A stretch of DNA of 64,000 bases from Panopea generosa (GCA_029582155.1 CM055899.1:84042056-84106055), one strand, 5' to 3'. Counted from the stretch's first letter, positions 10,756-24,090 are shown. Made by a program: numbers and translations. The notes: generated from the letters alone by a model not told the origin.

Positions 10756-11548
10756 ACTGACAAATCATAAACACACCATATATTCAATATTTACATCTTC
10801 CAACACATATATAAATGGATATATATTTGATATTTTCAAGATATATAAATGTTCACAACAATGTGAAGTAAATAAAATGTAAATATCAACTACTAAAATA
10901 GTATTTCCATCTAAAAGCATAAAACATGTTTTGACGTTGGGTTTCACAATACTTTGCTGGTATATAATGTGATTTGAAATCTTTAAAAAGACACTTATAC
11001 TTTGGTCAAACATCTGATCAAATGGTATCATGTAAAGGACAATGAAGAAGTACATGTATCTCATTTTAACTGCACATTTACGATGAAAACATCACCGTTT
11101 ATTCACATTTAGCTGCCTATATCTTCACATTTAGCTGTCTATATCTTCCAGTTTCCATCAACATTGGAGCTGTGCCACTTCTAAATTGCGCCAAAACACT
11201 CATATGGCGTCAATTTACAGTATAGCTTAACATTTTATTCGTGTTTGCAATGTGTATACAGTCTAGACTTATATCACTGATTTTTGATTAGTCTAACCCA
11301 GAACCTATAATCTCCGGAATCAGGTCTATTAACCACCAATGGAAAAAAGCAGGGAATTCTATGCCTGTCCCACAATACATAGCAATTGAACACTTACTAA
11401 ATTATGACGTTATTCAAACTTTCCCTGAAGCAACTGACCAATCAGCGTGCTTGTAACATTTGCTGTTGAACGGACCCAATCGGAGAGCTGGGTTCGTTCT
11501 ACAGACTATATTTTAATTGACATGAAGTTAACTGATTAATAGAAAGAC
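10756..11548. other. Intergenic DNA without recognised features
   Basis: AT-rich unique sequence. A short duplicated phrase (ACATTTAGCTGYCTATATCTTC) occurs twice at about 11106-11145. No gene is supported. Confidence 0.45.
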
Positions 11549-11850
11549 GGCTTTTTTTCATTATTAGATATATAGATATATAATATTTCTATAAATCCCA
11601 CTTTAAAAAGTCACTCGGAAATGTTGATACATTTTCATCGAATAGTTCTTTAATGCACCCAAGTATGTATGTATGTGGATTTTTGTTTCGTTTAATATCG
11701 GAAATGGCCATAACTCGGGTAAATGGTAGAAATGCATCCCAGTTTTTCATGACAAAAACTTTCATTGTTTATTAATTAATTTCAATGTTTTATCGGTATT
11801 ATCTCATAATGTCACCTTGCTCTGCTTCTAGCAAGATGCCAGACAAAATG
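11549..11850 (+). repeat. Leader of satellite array 1
   Basis: A ~300-bp non-tandem segment from GCTTTTTTTCATTATTAGATATA to CTCTGCTTCTAGCAAGATGCC directly precedes the satellite. It aligns along its length with 16327-16600 in front of the larger array (shared blocks: CTCGGAAATGTTGATACATTTTC, ATGCATCCCAGTTTT, CAATGTTTTATCGGTATTA). The two are clearly diverged copies of one unit. Confidence 0.8.
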
Positions 11851-12725
11851 TTTATAACAATGTATACCAATGTCTTTAACAATGTATAATATTATATAAC
11901 ATTGTGAACCAATGTATACAAATGTTTATAACAATGAATAACATTTAATAACAATGTATAGCATTGTCTACCAATGTTTATAACCATGTATAACAATGTA
12001 TACCAATGTTTATAAAAGTGTATAATATTGTATAACAATGTATAATATTGTATACCAATATTTATTACAACGCATACCAATGTTTATAACAATGTATAAC
12101 AATATTTATAACAGTGTATAACAAAGTATATCTATATATACCAATGTTTATAACAATGTATACCAAAGTATAACATGCTATGCTAAGGTATACCAATGTT
12201 TATAACAATGTAAACCAATGTATACCAATGTTTATAACATTGTATAACTTTGTATGACAATGTATAGCATTGTATACCAATGTATACCAATGTTTATACC
12301 AATGTATAACAATGTATACCAATGCTTATAACAATGTATAAAATTGTATAACAATGTATACCAATGTTAATAACAATGCATACCAATGTATACCAAGGTA
12401 TACCAATGTTAATAACACTGTACACCAAAGTTTTTAACAATGTATAACAATGTATAACAATGTATATCAATGCATACAAATGTATATCAATGCATACAAA
12501 TGTATATCAATGTTTATAACAATGAATAACAATGTATACCAATGTTTATAACAATGTATACCACTGTCTATAAGACTATATAACATTGGACAACAGTGTA
12601 TAAAATTGTATACCAATGTTTTCCAATGCTTATTCCATTGTATACCAATGTTTGTAACAATGTATACTAATGTTTATTCCAATGTAAACTAATGTTTATA
12701 ACAATGTATACCAATGTATACCACT
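11851..12725 (+). repeat. 11/22-bp satellite, array 1
   Basis: Variants of TATACCAATGT and TTATAACAATG alternate for about 0.9 kb. The base period is 11 bp, usually paired to 22. The array ends about 80 bp from the stop codon of the minus-strand nucleotidyltransferase gene. Confidence 0.92.
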
Positions 12726-12808
12726 GAAGTGTCGGTTTCAGCATATGCTACACAATTTTCGGACACAGATGCTAAAACAAAACGACATCAATATCACATA
12801 TGCAAGAC

Positions 12809-14035
12809 TTATCCCTCGTTGATTCTCATGTTTGACATTAACAGCGAAATACAAACTTCATAGGAATAATCAGGCATGTACCCAATACTGTCAAGCTGTC
12901 TGACAATGTGTGATAAAATGGCCTTAATAAGTTTACAGCTCTCCTCGGAAAACAGCCGTGTTGAAACGTAATTTGACTTAATGAATATTGTTTTAACGTC
13001 CATGTGAACCTTGCCTTCATGGAAGCATGAAAAGCTGTCGGTCATCTTGGTGAGAATGTCAATTATGCAATGATACACGTTTTCCTGATTTGAGCAACTG
13101 GATGAATGCATCAACGAAAATGTTTTAATAATATACGAGGAAAATACTTCTCGAGACGAATCTTCTATGTCTGTAAGAATATGTTTAAGAAGTCTGTAAC
13201 ATAGTTTATGATGTTCTGACAACATCTTCATACATTTCACCTCTGTGTTAGTAAATGTTAGTCTCAAGCAAGTACTGAAGAGATTTCCCGGTTCGTCCAC
13301 AAGCAAATATGTGTTGTCTTTCTTAAGTTCTTCGAAATAGTATGGTTCGCTAACATCGTCAATGTGTACAACACTCGTCAGTCCGCCTTGTATTTCTATT
13401 GTCAGGATTATATCTACAGAAACATCTAACGGCTCGCCATCTAAAGCGACTGGCTTCCATTTCATTGGAATCTTATTTGCCGGTCCATACCAAGCTACCT
13501 GTGGTAAACACAAAGACAATGTTCCAGTCGGTTTGTTTACAATTGTATCTTTACAACGCCTTAATGATTCTTCAACCGGGTAAATACTCCTAAAGAAGAA
13601 CATTTTGCACAAATAGCCATCTTTGAGGTATTCTGAATACATTTTCGATATAGTATCATCTGTTATTTTTAGCCGTGCATGCTCGGCGGGGTGGGTTTCA
13701 TTAGCATGGGATGTACGATCCGCACAACAAACACGCTCAACCGTTGCTGCACCAGTGGTCGACAGATGTTTCATAATTACTAAATAATCGTACTCATTCG
13801 GTTCTTGTACGCTTGTACCTTCAGCCATACTCCCTACTAAATATTTATGTGAAATTTCGTATGCTTTATTTACTTGTCCAAAGTTGGTCACTATCGCATC
13901 TATCAGTTCGTCAACCGCTGTAGTTATGTCTGCCAGCTCTTCATTAACTCGTTTAAATATCAGATTTCTCTGGTGTACTTCGCGTAGAAACATGTCAATC
14001 TTTTCAGAATCATTTTGTATTGTATTTTCAGCCAT
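12809..14035 (-). CDS. cGAS-like receptor (Mab-21 family nucleotidyltransferase)
   Basis: Single-exon gene, 408 aa, within the usual 350-520 aa of the family. The nucleotidyltransferase core is complete: glycine-serine at residues 68-69 (VGSMAEGTSV), the metal-binding pair E81/D83 in PNEYDYLVI, and the third acid D208 in VSVDIILTIE. The C-terminal Mab-21 helical half follows (about 255-400: RLTFTNTEVKCMKML, SYIIKTFSLMHS). Family members with this triad make cyclic dinucleotides on sensing nucleic acid and signal through STING. The H-C-C-C zinc ribbon of vertebrate cGAS was not seen. The ATG context (ACAAGATGG) is good, and a 5'-UTR splice acceptor (TTTTACGCTAG) may lie ~22 nt upstream. The triad makes an active enzyme more likely than a catalytically silent Mab-21; product and ligand cannot be read from sequence. 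Confidence 0.88.
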   Translation of the reverse strand: MAENTIQNDSEKIDMFLREVHQRNLIFKRVNEELADITTAVDELIDAIVTNFGQVNKAYEISHKYLVGSMAEGTSVQEPNEYDYLVIMKHLSTTGAATVERVCCADRTSHANETHPAEHARLKITDDTISKMYSEYLKDGYLCKMFFFRSIYPVEESLRRCKDTIVNKPTGTLSLCLPQVAWYGPANKIPMKWKPVALDGEPLDVSVDIILTIEIQGGLTSVVHIDDVSEPYYFEELKKDNTYLLVDEPGNLFSTCLRLTFTNTEVKCMKMLSEHHKLCYRLLKHILTDIEDSSREVFSSYIIKTFSLMHSSSCSNQENVYHCIIDILTKMTDSFSCFHEGKVHMDVKTIFIKSNYVSTRLFSEESCKLIKAILSHIVRQLDSIGYMPDYSYEVCISLLMSNMRINEG

Positions 14036-14439
14036 CTTGTATTGCAGTTATAGCTTCTAGCGTAAAACAATATTTTCAAATAACAACCTCCTCCTTATCC
14101 GTTATTGTTATAAATATCTGTATTTCAACTTCTGTTCATCTTACTTTTCGATTTTTCTGAAAAAGAAAACTACACTTAATACATACTTGATAGCGTGATG
14201 CACATGGGATGTCTAACGTCTCCTTTAGGGCAATGGTTTACAGGTGGTACAAGACATTTTAAGATGGAAAATTTGACATCAAACTAAAATGATCCTAACA
14301 CTGTAGGGGTCAGTCTGCTATTTATGCTGCAAATATATCGGCAGTACATAACTCCGTCAGAAAAGATGCTAGATATTCCTTGCAAGATCTTTTTCATATA
14401 GTTAGTTTAATTAAAACTTATTTGTTTTACTTTGATTGC

Positions 14440-14607
14440 CAAACAAGTTCTTAAACTTAGGCAAATCACGCTCGAAGTCTTCCTGGTACTAATCATAATT
14501 ATGCGGAAAAGTGCCTTGCTCAAGGACACCACACATAGCCGTGGCGGAGGATCGAACCCATGACCCTCCGATCATGAGTTCGGAGCTCTACCACTGGATC
14601 ACGCGCT
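14440..14607 (-). repeat. tRNA-derived SINE (family C), copy 1
   Basis: On the minus strand the sequence starts GCGCGTGATCCAGTGGTAGAGC (A-box-like) and carries GGGTTCGATCCTCCG (B box). It then runs into a body shared with 24735-24917, including the complement of TTGCTCAAG-ACACCACA. It lies in otherwise featureless DNA (14036-15150) upstream of the cGAS-like gene. Confidence 0.75.
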
Positions 14608-15150
14608 CAACATGAAACTGTTCACGAAATCCTGATGGTAAAAACGCGTGCTAGATGCGTAACGCATCTCTCTGATGATTCGCTAAAAGCCAAGGATAAA
14701 TAAAATAGAAATACTGCTTCAGAAGCATAAAAAGGTAGTATAAAAAGGAAAATGTCATTGCTCATTGGTGACGATATATGAGTGTTTCATTGTGAGCCAA
14801 AAACGTTTGATTAATAATAAACAGTAGATGAAAAACGCCCAAAGAATGCCAACGTTCAAGTAGTGCCATAAATGTAAACTGCTCGATACTGTTCAATTCC
14901 AGTGGTCCGTCATTCAAAATCCTATTCCAAATGGTTGATAAATCAATTACCGGTAACGTCTACAAAAATACTGCCTTGACAATGGTCAAATAAGTATATG
15001 AAAAAAGAACAACAACTGGTTTGCGAGATATACAACTCCTACATGCGAGAGCTCACAATATCTAAGTTGTCCAGCAATTATGCTGTGCAGCTACCACACG
15101 CACCACACTCTCACAATATAAGTGCTTGTGATTTCTTCCCATTTTCTTAA

Positions 15151-15435
15151 ATGAAAAACGTGTGGTCTGGCCGACGTTATACCACAAAAAGTGCTTCTGG
15201 TATCGCCAGTTTCCAATGCCTGCAGAGTATACTAGATAAAGACTATGCTACGGCTTTCTCGTTTGAAAAAGTGCGTTTCGATCAATGGAATATGTTCAGT
15301 GGCTGCACTGTAAAACCGCAAAGATCTCTTGATGCATCGAGCTCCCTGGGGAGTATGTGTAAAGCCTCGGTGTATACAGCTCCAAAATTAAAAATGATAG
15401 CCATACTGACTGTCACGTTATTTGCGAGACTCTAA
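15151..15435. other. Ambiguous coding-like segment
   Basis: The plus strand is open for 94 codons. The minus strand, read through three stops, also looks protein-like (MAIIFNFGAVYTEALHILP, then KRTFSNEKAVA and HWKLAIPEAL) and would be a decayed gene fragment upstream of the cGAS-like gene. I favour a minus-strand pseudogene remnant but cannot name a family. Confidence 0.25.
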
Positions 15436-15439
15436 ACAC

Positions 15440-16326
15440 CATCATTATTATAAGTATGCAGAGTCTAAATGTTTAAATCTACACTAAAACATCTCTATTA
15501 TATAATAAAATTCGAATTTTCCTTTGTTTAATGATCATTTTGTTTCATAATAATATTGACATCCCTATATTCGGTATTAGGACTGCTTGTACGACGACGG
15601 ATTAGTATATTTTCTTTTAATTTAACTCTGGAAATTGGACCACTAGTTCATCCCGTCATTCCTTTTCACTTCCTTTTTTTCAGGTGAAGGTTATAAACAA
15701 GTCATTGGGCGTTTATAAAATGTGTAAAGGGTGTCTTTGTTAATTAGGTGTTAATTGTTAATCAGCATCACGGTTACATCAGTGTCATTTTGTCTGTCCC
15801 ATGTTAGGAATAGATGACAAACATTAATCATGTTTCATGTGTGCAATGTATTAGTGAAGGGATAATTCATTATTTTTTTATAAATTAACAGCATTCAATT
15901 ATACGCTATAGTTGCATTGTTAAATCATTGAACGAGTTGTTGTTTTGAATTTCTTCCATCATAAAGTAACATTTTATATTGTATATTTCAAGAATTTAGT
16001 CACTGCTAATAAAAAACATGATGATGAATACAATGATGATAATGATTGTGATACTGATGATGATGATAATGACGATGGTGAATGCAATATTAAAGATGAA
16101 GATAATGATAATAAAATCGACACCAATGATGATCGTTAACGTTGTTATTGTAGAAGAAGTGGTAGATGTTGTACTAGTTCTCTAAATAGTCTTATTTAAT
16201 ATTGGAGCCGATATATCCAAATCGAAGAGCTCCATGCAGGATTATGGGACATATTGACATATAGAGCTTCCCGCCGTCGGGAGCTCTGTGCGTCAGGAGC
16301 TCTATGCGGTCTCACCAAGCACTGTT
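15440..16326. other. Intergenic DNA with a GAT-rich microsatellite
   Basis: Mostly AT-rich unique sequence. An interrupted GAT/AAT trinucleotide tract occupies about 16016-16130 (the Asp-rich frame there is an artefact). Three GAGCTC(T/C)RTGC phrases lie near 16227-16310. Nothing else is supported. Confidence 0.55.
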
Positions 16327-16600
16327 AGCTTTTTTTCATTATTAGATATAGTATTTCTATAATATCCCTCGGAAATGTTGATACATTTTCACTGAACACT
16401 TCTTGAATGCACTTGAGTATAAATGTATATGGAGTTTTGTTTTGTTAAATACTGGAACTGGCAATAACTCGGGAAAATGCATCCCAGTTTTCCAATACAA
16501 AAAGAGTTCACTGTGTACTAATTAATGTCAATGTTTTATCGGTATTACATCACAATGACATCATGTCCTGCTTCTAGAGAAATGTCCGACTAAATGTGTA
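16327..16600 (+). repeat. Leader of satellite array 2
   Basis: Diverged copy of 11549-11850 in the same orientation, again ending at the first satellite units. It has small deletions relative to copy 1. Confidence 0.8.
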
Positions 16601-19600
16601 TACCAATGTATACAAATGTATACCAATGTTTTCAACAATATAAACCAATGTATACCTGTGTTTATAACAATGTATACTAATGTTTTTAACAATGTGTGAT
16701 TGTTTATAACAATGTATACCAATGTTTTTAACAATTTATACCAATGTATACCAGTGTTTATACAAATGTATACCAATGTTAATGGCAATGTATACCAATA
16801 TTTATGACAATGAATACCAATGTTTATACTAATGTATATCAGTGTTTATGCCAATGTACACCAGTGTTTATAACAATGTATAACAATGTTTATGAAAATG
16901 TATACCAGCGTCTATACAAAGTATGCCAGTGTGTATATCAATGTATACCATAATTTATGGCAATGTATACCAATGTTTTTAACAAATTACAACAATGTAC
17001 ACCAATGTTTATAGCAATGTATACCAGTGTGTATACCAATGTAAACCAGTGTTTATACCAACGGTTACCAGTAGTTATAACAATGTATACCAGTGTTAAT
17101 GACAATGTATACCAATGTTGATAGCAATGTATACCAGTGTTCATGAAAACGTATACCAGTGTTCATGAAAAAGTATACCAGCGTTTTTGACAATGTTTAT
17201 GATAATGTATACCAATGTTTATACCAATGTATACCAGTGTTTATATCAATGCATACCAGTATTTATGACAATTCATACCAATGTTTATGACAATGTATAC
17301 CAATGGTTTAAACAATTTATACAAATGCATACCAGTGTTTATGACAATGTATACCAGTGTTTTTAACAATGTATACCAATGTTTATAACAATGTATACCA
17401 GTGTTTATAACAATGTATACCAGTGTTTTTAACAATGTATACCTGTGTTTATAACAATGTAGACCACTGTTTATAACAATGTAGACCAATGTTTATAACA
17501 ATGTATACCAATGTTTATAACAATGTATACCAGTGTTTAAAACAATATAGACCACTGTTTATGACAATGTATATCACTGTTTATAACAATGTATACCAGT
17601 GTTTATGACAATATACACCAGTGTTTATAACAATGTATACCAATGTTTATTACAATGTATAAAAATGTATACAACTATTTATGACAATGTATACCAGTGT
17701 TTATAACAATGTTTTAAAATGTATACCAATGTTTATAACAATGTATACCAGTGTTTATAACAATGTAGACCACTGTTTATAACAATGTATACCACTGTTT
17801 ATAACAATGTTTACCAATGTTTAAACAATGTAGACCACTGTTTATGACAATGTATACCAATGTTTATTCAATGTTTACCAATGTTTAAACAATGTAGCCC
17901 ACTGTTTATAACAATGTATACCACTGTTTATAACAATGTATACCACTGTTTATAACAATGTAGCCCACTGTTTATAACAATGTATACCACTGTTTATAAC
18001 AATGTATACCACTGTTTATAACAATGTATACCAGTGTTTATAACAATGTAGCCCACTGTTTATAACAATGTATACCAATGTTTATTCAATGTTTACCAAT
18101 GTTTAAACAATGTAGACCACTGTTTATGACAATGTATATCACTGTTTATAACAATGTATACCAATGTTTATTACAATGTATACAAATATTTATGACAATG
18201 TATACCAATGTTTATGACATTGTATACCAGTGTTTATAACAATGTATACAAATATTTATGACAATGTATAACAGAGCTTATGACAATGTATGCCTATGTT
18301 CATAATAATGTCTAACAATGTTTATGACAATGTATTCCAGTGTTTATACCAATGTTCACCAGTGTTTATGACAATGTATACCAATGTATACTGCGTTTTT
18401 TGACAATGTATACCAATGTTTTTAACAATTTATAACAATGTAAAAAAGTGTTTATGACAATGTATACTAATGTTAATGACAATCAACCTATACCAGTGTT
18501 AATGACAATGTATACCAAGGTTTTTAACAATTTGTATCAATGTATACCATTGTATATACCAATGTATACCAGTGTTTATGACAATAAATACCAATATTTA
18601 TGACATTGTATACCAATGTTTTTAACAATTGATAACAATGTATACCAGTGTTTATATCAATGTATGACGGTGTTTATGACAATGTATACTAATGTTTATG
18701 ACAATGTATACCAATGTTAATGACAATTTATATCAACGTATACCAGTGTTTATGACAATGTATACCAATGTTTTTCACAATTTATAACAATGTATACCAA
18801 CGTTTATACCAATGTATACCGGTGTTTATGACAATGTTTACCAATGTTTATGACAATGTATACCAATGTTTTTCACAATTTATAACAATGTATACCAACG
18901 TTTATACCAATGTATACCGGTGTTTATGACAATGTTTACCAATGTTTATGACAATGTATACCAATATTTCTAACAATTTATACCAGTGTTTATACCAATG
19001 TGTACCCGTTTTATAACAATGTATGCTAGTTTTTAGAAACATGTTTATCAATGTTTATGACAAGGTATACCTGTGTTTATGACAATGTATACGACTGTTT
19101 ATAACAATGTATACCAATGTTTATAACAATGTATACCAATATTTATTCCAATGTATACCAGTGTTTATAGCAATGCTTAACAATGTTTATGGCAATGTAT
19201 ACCAATGTTTATGACAATATAAACCAGTGTAACTGACACTGTACACCAGTGTTTATGATAATGTACACCAATGTTTATGACAATGTATAACAATGTTTAT
19301 GACAATGTTTATAACTGTGTATACTAAGGTTTATGAAAATGTATATTAATTTTCATGACAATATTGATAACAATGTATACCAGTGCTTATAACAATGTGT
19401 TCTAATGTTAAAGACAATGTATACCAATGTTTATAGCCATGTATACCAGAGTTTATACCATTGTATACAAGTGTTTATGACAATGTATACAAATATTCAT
19501 AACAATTTAAACCAATGTATACCAGTGTTGATGACAATGTTTATCAATGTTTTTAACAATTTATATAAATGTATACCAGTGTTTACACCAGTGCATACCA

Positions 19601-21945
19601 GTGTGTATGACAGTGTATACCAATATTTATGACAATGTATACCAATATTTTTTAACAATGTATAACAATGTATACCAGTGTTTATGACAATGTATACCAG
19701 TGTTTAAATCAATGTATACCAATGTTTATGACAATGTATACCAATATTTATGACAATGTTTATATCCATGTATACCAATGTTTATTACAATGTATACCAG
19801 CGTTTTGACAATGTAAACCAATGTTTATATCAATGTATACCAATGTTTATACCAATGTATACCAGCATTTTGACAATGTACACCAATGTTTATACCAATG
19901 TATACCAGTGTTTATGATAGTGTATACCAATGTTTATGACAATTGATACCAACATATACCACTGTTTATGACAATGTATACCAGTGTTTTTAACAATTTA
20001 TATCATTGTATATCAGTGTTTAAACCAAAGTATACCAGTGTTTATTACAATGTAAATCAATGTTTATGACAATGTAAACCAATGTTTATGACAATGTAAA
20101 CCAATGTTTTTAACAATTTATAACAATGTATACCAGTGATTACACAAATGTATATCAGTGTTTATAATAATGTATATAACTGTTTATGACAATGTATACC
20201 ACTGTTTATGACAATGTATACCAATGTTTATAACAATCTATAACAATGTATACCAGTATTTATACGTAAGTATACCAGTATTTATACCAATGTATACCAG
20301 TATTATAACAATGTATACCAGTGTTTAACAATGTATACCACTGTTATTGACAATGAATACCAATGATTTTAACAATTTATAACAATGTATAACAGTGTTT
20401 ATACCTCTGAATACCAATGTTAATGACAATGTATACCAATGTTTTGAACAATTTTTAACAATGTATACCAATGTTTATACTAATATATACCTGTTTTTAT
20501 GACAATGATACCTATGTATACCAGTGTTTATACCTATGTTTACCGGTGTTTATACCAATGTATACCAGTATTATAACAATGTATGCCAGTGTTTATAACA
20601 ATGTATGCCAGTGTTTATAACATTGTATGCCAATTTGTATAACAATGTATGTCAGTGTTTATAACAATGTATGCCAGTGTGTATAACAATGTATGTCAGT
20701 GTTTATAACAAGTTATGCCAGTGTTTATAACAATGTATGCCAGTGTGTATAACAATGTATGTCAGTGTGTATAACAATGTATAACAATGTTTATGACAAT
20801 GTATACCAGTGTTTATGACATTGTATACCAATGTTGATGACATGTATACCAGTGTTTATGACATTGTATACCAATGTTTATGACAATGTATACCATTGTT
20901 TATGACAATGTATAACAATGTTTATGACAATGTATACCAGTGTTTATGACATTGTATACCAATGTTTATGACAATGTATACCAACGTTTTTTAACAATTT
21001 GTTAACCTCTGTAGACCAGTGTTTATACGTATGTATACCAGTGTTAAAACCAATGTATACCAATATCATAATAATGTATACCAGTGTTTATAACACTGTA
21101 TACCACTGTACATAGCAATGTATACCAATGTTTATACCAATAGTTATAACAATGTATACCACTGTTTATAACAATGTTTACCAATGTATACCAACGTTAA
21201 TGACAATGTATACCAGTGTTTATGACAATTTATAACAATGTATACCAGTGTTTAAGGCAATGTTAACCAATGTATAACAATGTATACCAGTGTTTATACT
21301 TATGTATACCAGTGTTAATACCAGTGTATACCAGTATTATAACAATGTATACCAGTGTTTATGACAATGTATACCAGTGTATATGACAATGTATACCAGT
21401 GTATATGACAATGTATACCAGTGTTTTTAAGTATTTATAACAATGTATACCAGTGTTTATGACAATGTATACCAATGTTTTTAAGTATTTAAAACAATGT
21501 ATACCAGTGTTTATACTTATGTATACCAGTGTTAATAGTAGTATAATAATGTATACCAGTGTATATGACAATGTATTCCACTGTTTAAAGCAATGTATAC
21601 CAATGTTTATGACAATGTATAACAATGTTTATGACAATGTATACCAATGTTTATGACAATGTATACCAATGTTTATTACAATGTATAACAATGTATAACA
21701 ATATTTATGACAATGTATACCAATGTTTATGACAATGTATACCAATGTTTATGACAATGTATAACAATGTTTATGACAATGTATACCAATGTTTATGACA
21801 ATGTATACCAATGTTTATTACAATGTATAACAATGTATAACAATGTGTATGACAATGTATACCAATGTTTATGACAATGTATAACAATGTTTATGACAAT
21901 GTATACCAATGTTTATAACACTGTATACCAATGTATACCAATGTC
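16601..21945 (+). repeat. 11/22-bp satellite, array 2
   Basis: About 5.3 kb of TATACCARTGTTTATRACAATG-like units (11-bp base period, mostly as 22-mers), with A/G at the CCARTG position and interspersed TGTTTTTAACAATTTATA variants. Local patches are more uniform (for example 21600-21930), suggesting recent amplification. Every open frame inside is a repeat by-product. Confidence 0.95.
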
Positions 21946-22245
21946 TTTATGTTTGTTTTTCGTGATTTCATACATTCATGGTAACACTTTACTGGCAATA
22001 GTAACAATATATCATTCTACATCTACAATCATTGAATTTTATTTGAAATTTGATTTTTAAAGATATCAAACACAAGATTTCATCTGACGCCATGGTAAAC
22101 TTACATAGTTTTGAACAACTCAGCTCAGACCTTTAAGATTAAATTTACATTTTACACTCATAAAGAACATATAATAACACACATTTAACCAAGCGATCGT
22201 AATATTAGATACAGGATAGCGCAAACATGCGTAAATGTTTATTAT

Positions 22246-22445
22246 TGCCCGATATGGTCGAGTGGACTAAGGCACAGTCGTCTCTCGCCTCTCAGCGAGT
22301 TTGTGGCCTCAAACCTAGCTCAGTTCAAAACCTTTGTGAGAAAGTGTGCCAGCTATTTGCCAAAGGACGATAATTCTACTCAGATTCATTCTGAGGTATG
22401 CAATGTGTTGAAAATGGCGTTAATCCCCATTCAAACAAATCAATC
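22246..22445 (+). repeat. tRNA-derived SINE (family B), copy 1
   Basis: Starts GCCCGATATGGTCGAGTGGACTAAGG (tRNA-Leu/Ser-like head) and contains the family body AACCTTTGTGAGAAAGTGTGCCAGC and the tail AAAATGGCGTTAATCCCCATT. Neighbouring 21946-22245 shows nothing else. Confidence 0.8.
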
Positions 22446-23526
22446 ACAACACGATTTAGGATTAACAGTCAGTAGCTCAAATTATAAGATTGATTAATAA
22501 TAATAATAGAAAGCATTTGAGAATTTAATTTATATCATATATATAATTTATATTGATACTTACTAACTCGAAAACACTTTGAACACCAGCTTTTAAAACC
22601 GAAACAAGTGTTTTAGGGAATGCCCGACGTTGTAACATTAATAGATTCTACGTAATAATCTATTTATAGAATATATTGAAAATATACAATAGACCTATTG
22701 TTAACCGTTCCGAAACGTCGATTACATGAATAAACGGTAATGCAAACTATTACATACATGTTATCGTATTGTTCAGGCGTGCGTGCGTGCGGGCTGTTTA
22801 CGGGCGTGTGTCTGTGTATCCGCGGTCTAGTTAAACAATTTGGGAACAAACACAAACAGTAAAGCAAGATACATATTAAACTTTTGAACGACACTGGTTT
22901 ACGTCCATTACTGCTTACCAACAGAGTGCCGTGGTACGCGAGTGTCTGGTGAAAATCTGTAAATGAACCAAAACGTAATCTTTAACTTAAACCCTGATAC
23001 AGTAGCACGAGTGTGTACTTTAGGCTTATTTTTACCACCACCGGTTTCCCATAAGGGCGTATTTTGCTGCCCCAGAAGCACTTTTGTGGGGGATAGTGCA
23101 GGATACAGATAGAAACCAATTGTAAGTTTGATTGGTTCGGGAAATAAAACACGTAATTTGATTAATGCTATTAAAAGCAATTTTCTATTTATATTGACCA
23201 TTTTATATAAAAAAAAACAGCGAAAATCGTCCGAAAAACACGTACCGCTAGTGATGGGGTGGGGTGGGGTGGGGTGGGGGAGGGGGGCTGTTAACAAGGT
23301 TCTAGAGGACTGTATTAAAAAGACAAAGCTGTAACGAAAGATAATACTTCATAGTATTAGTGTACTGATTTTTGATCATATACGCCAGATGTCAAAAATC
23401 CCATAGGAACGCCGCAAACTAACTTAAACAGTGTAACATATTTTGTGACGTATCAAATGAGTCATGTGATTTCATTTTGATTTCAATTCGATCCGTTCTA
23501 CACAGGCTAGGATCCAGGATTTCGGT
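22446..23526. other. Intergenic DNA with a G-rich tract
   Basis: No gene is supported. At 23255-23289 six runs of four or more G (GGGGT repeated, then GGGGG-A-GGGGGG) form a strong G-quadruplex motif on the plus strand. Confidence 0.5.
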
Positions 23527-24090
23527 CTAGAGAGGAAGGGCGCAACATAAAATCTGAACAGATAAACACATTTTCAGAAGAAATATAATACATTTTAATA
23601 ACATATAGTAGATAAGTGGAAGAGACGTACAATTAATGATAATGAGATGCCTTTTATCCATTTTGATTATTAATTTATTTGTTAAGATATTTCTAGCGTG
23701 TTTTCTGATACAAAATACTCGCCATAACTTTGGCTTAAATTTTAAATATTGACCAAGTTTAGACATAATATTTATGCAAACATTCCATTCTTGGATGAAT
23801 TTGTCACGTAACCGTCCCTTTAATAATGGCAAATGGTTAATATTAAAATCTAAGTTATTTAGTACATTTGGGAACACCACGTGCTCAGTTATTGCATTCA
23901 TGCGATTATCCCAGCAGCTACAATTTATATTTCCAGATTGGTCTATATACATTGTATGTAAAGGTGAGTTAACAATTTTCATAATTTTTAACCAGAACTT
24001 TATTGAACGTTCCTTACTTATAATTGATAATCCAAGTTTATTGACTGACACCCTGTATGTATTTACAGAATTCAATATGTAGTTTATCAA
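23527..24090 (-). pseudogene. LINE C-terminal fragment
   Basis: A 187-codon frame. Residues ~28-125 resemble the C-terminal region of mollusc-type non-LTR element ORF2 proteins (KERSIKFWLKIMKIVNS, then LLKGRLRDKFIQEWN and MSKLGQYLKFK). This part normally follows the reverse transcriptase and precedes a Cys/His-containing end. The rest of the frame looks out of register, so it is a truncated relic. Independent of the LINE at 1-1990. Confidence 0.5.

Noticed and set aside
8454..10774. Family of ~72-aa minus-strand proteins
   Set aside because: 80-bp monomers read in rotating frames; codon phase is not kept between monomers.
13362..13593. Plus-strand frames opposite the cGAS-like gene
   Set aside because: Shadows of the minus-strand coding frame.
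15945..16139. Acidic Asp-rich small protein
   Set aside because: Encoded by a GAT/AAT microsatellite; no start or splice support.
8281..21945. CRISPR array
   Set aside because: Regular 80-bp and 22-bp repeats have no unique spacers and no cas genes, and the surrounding DNA is animal; these are satellites.
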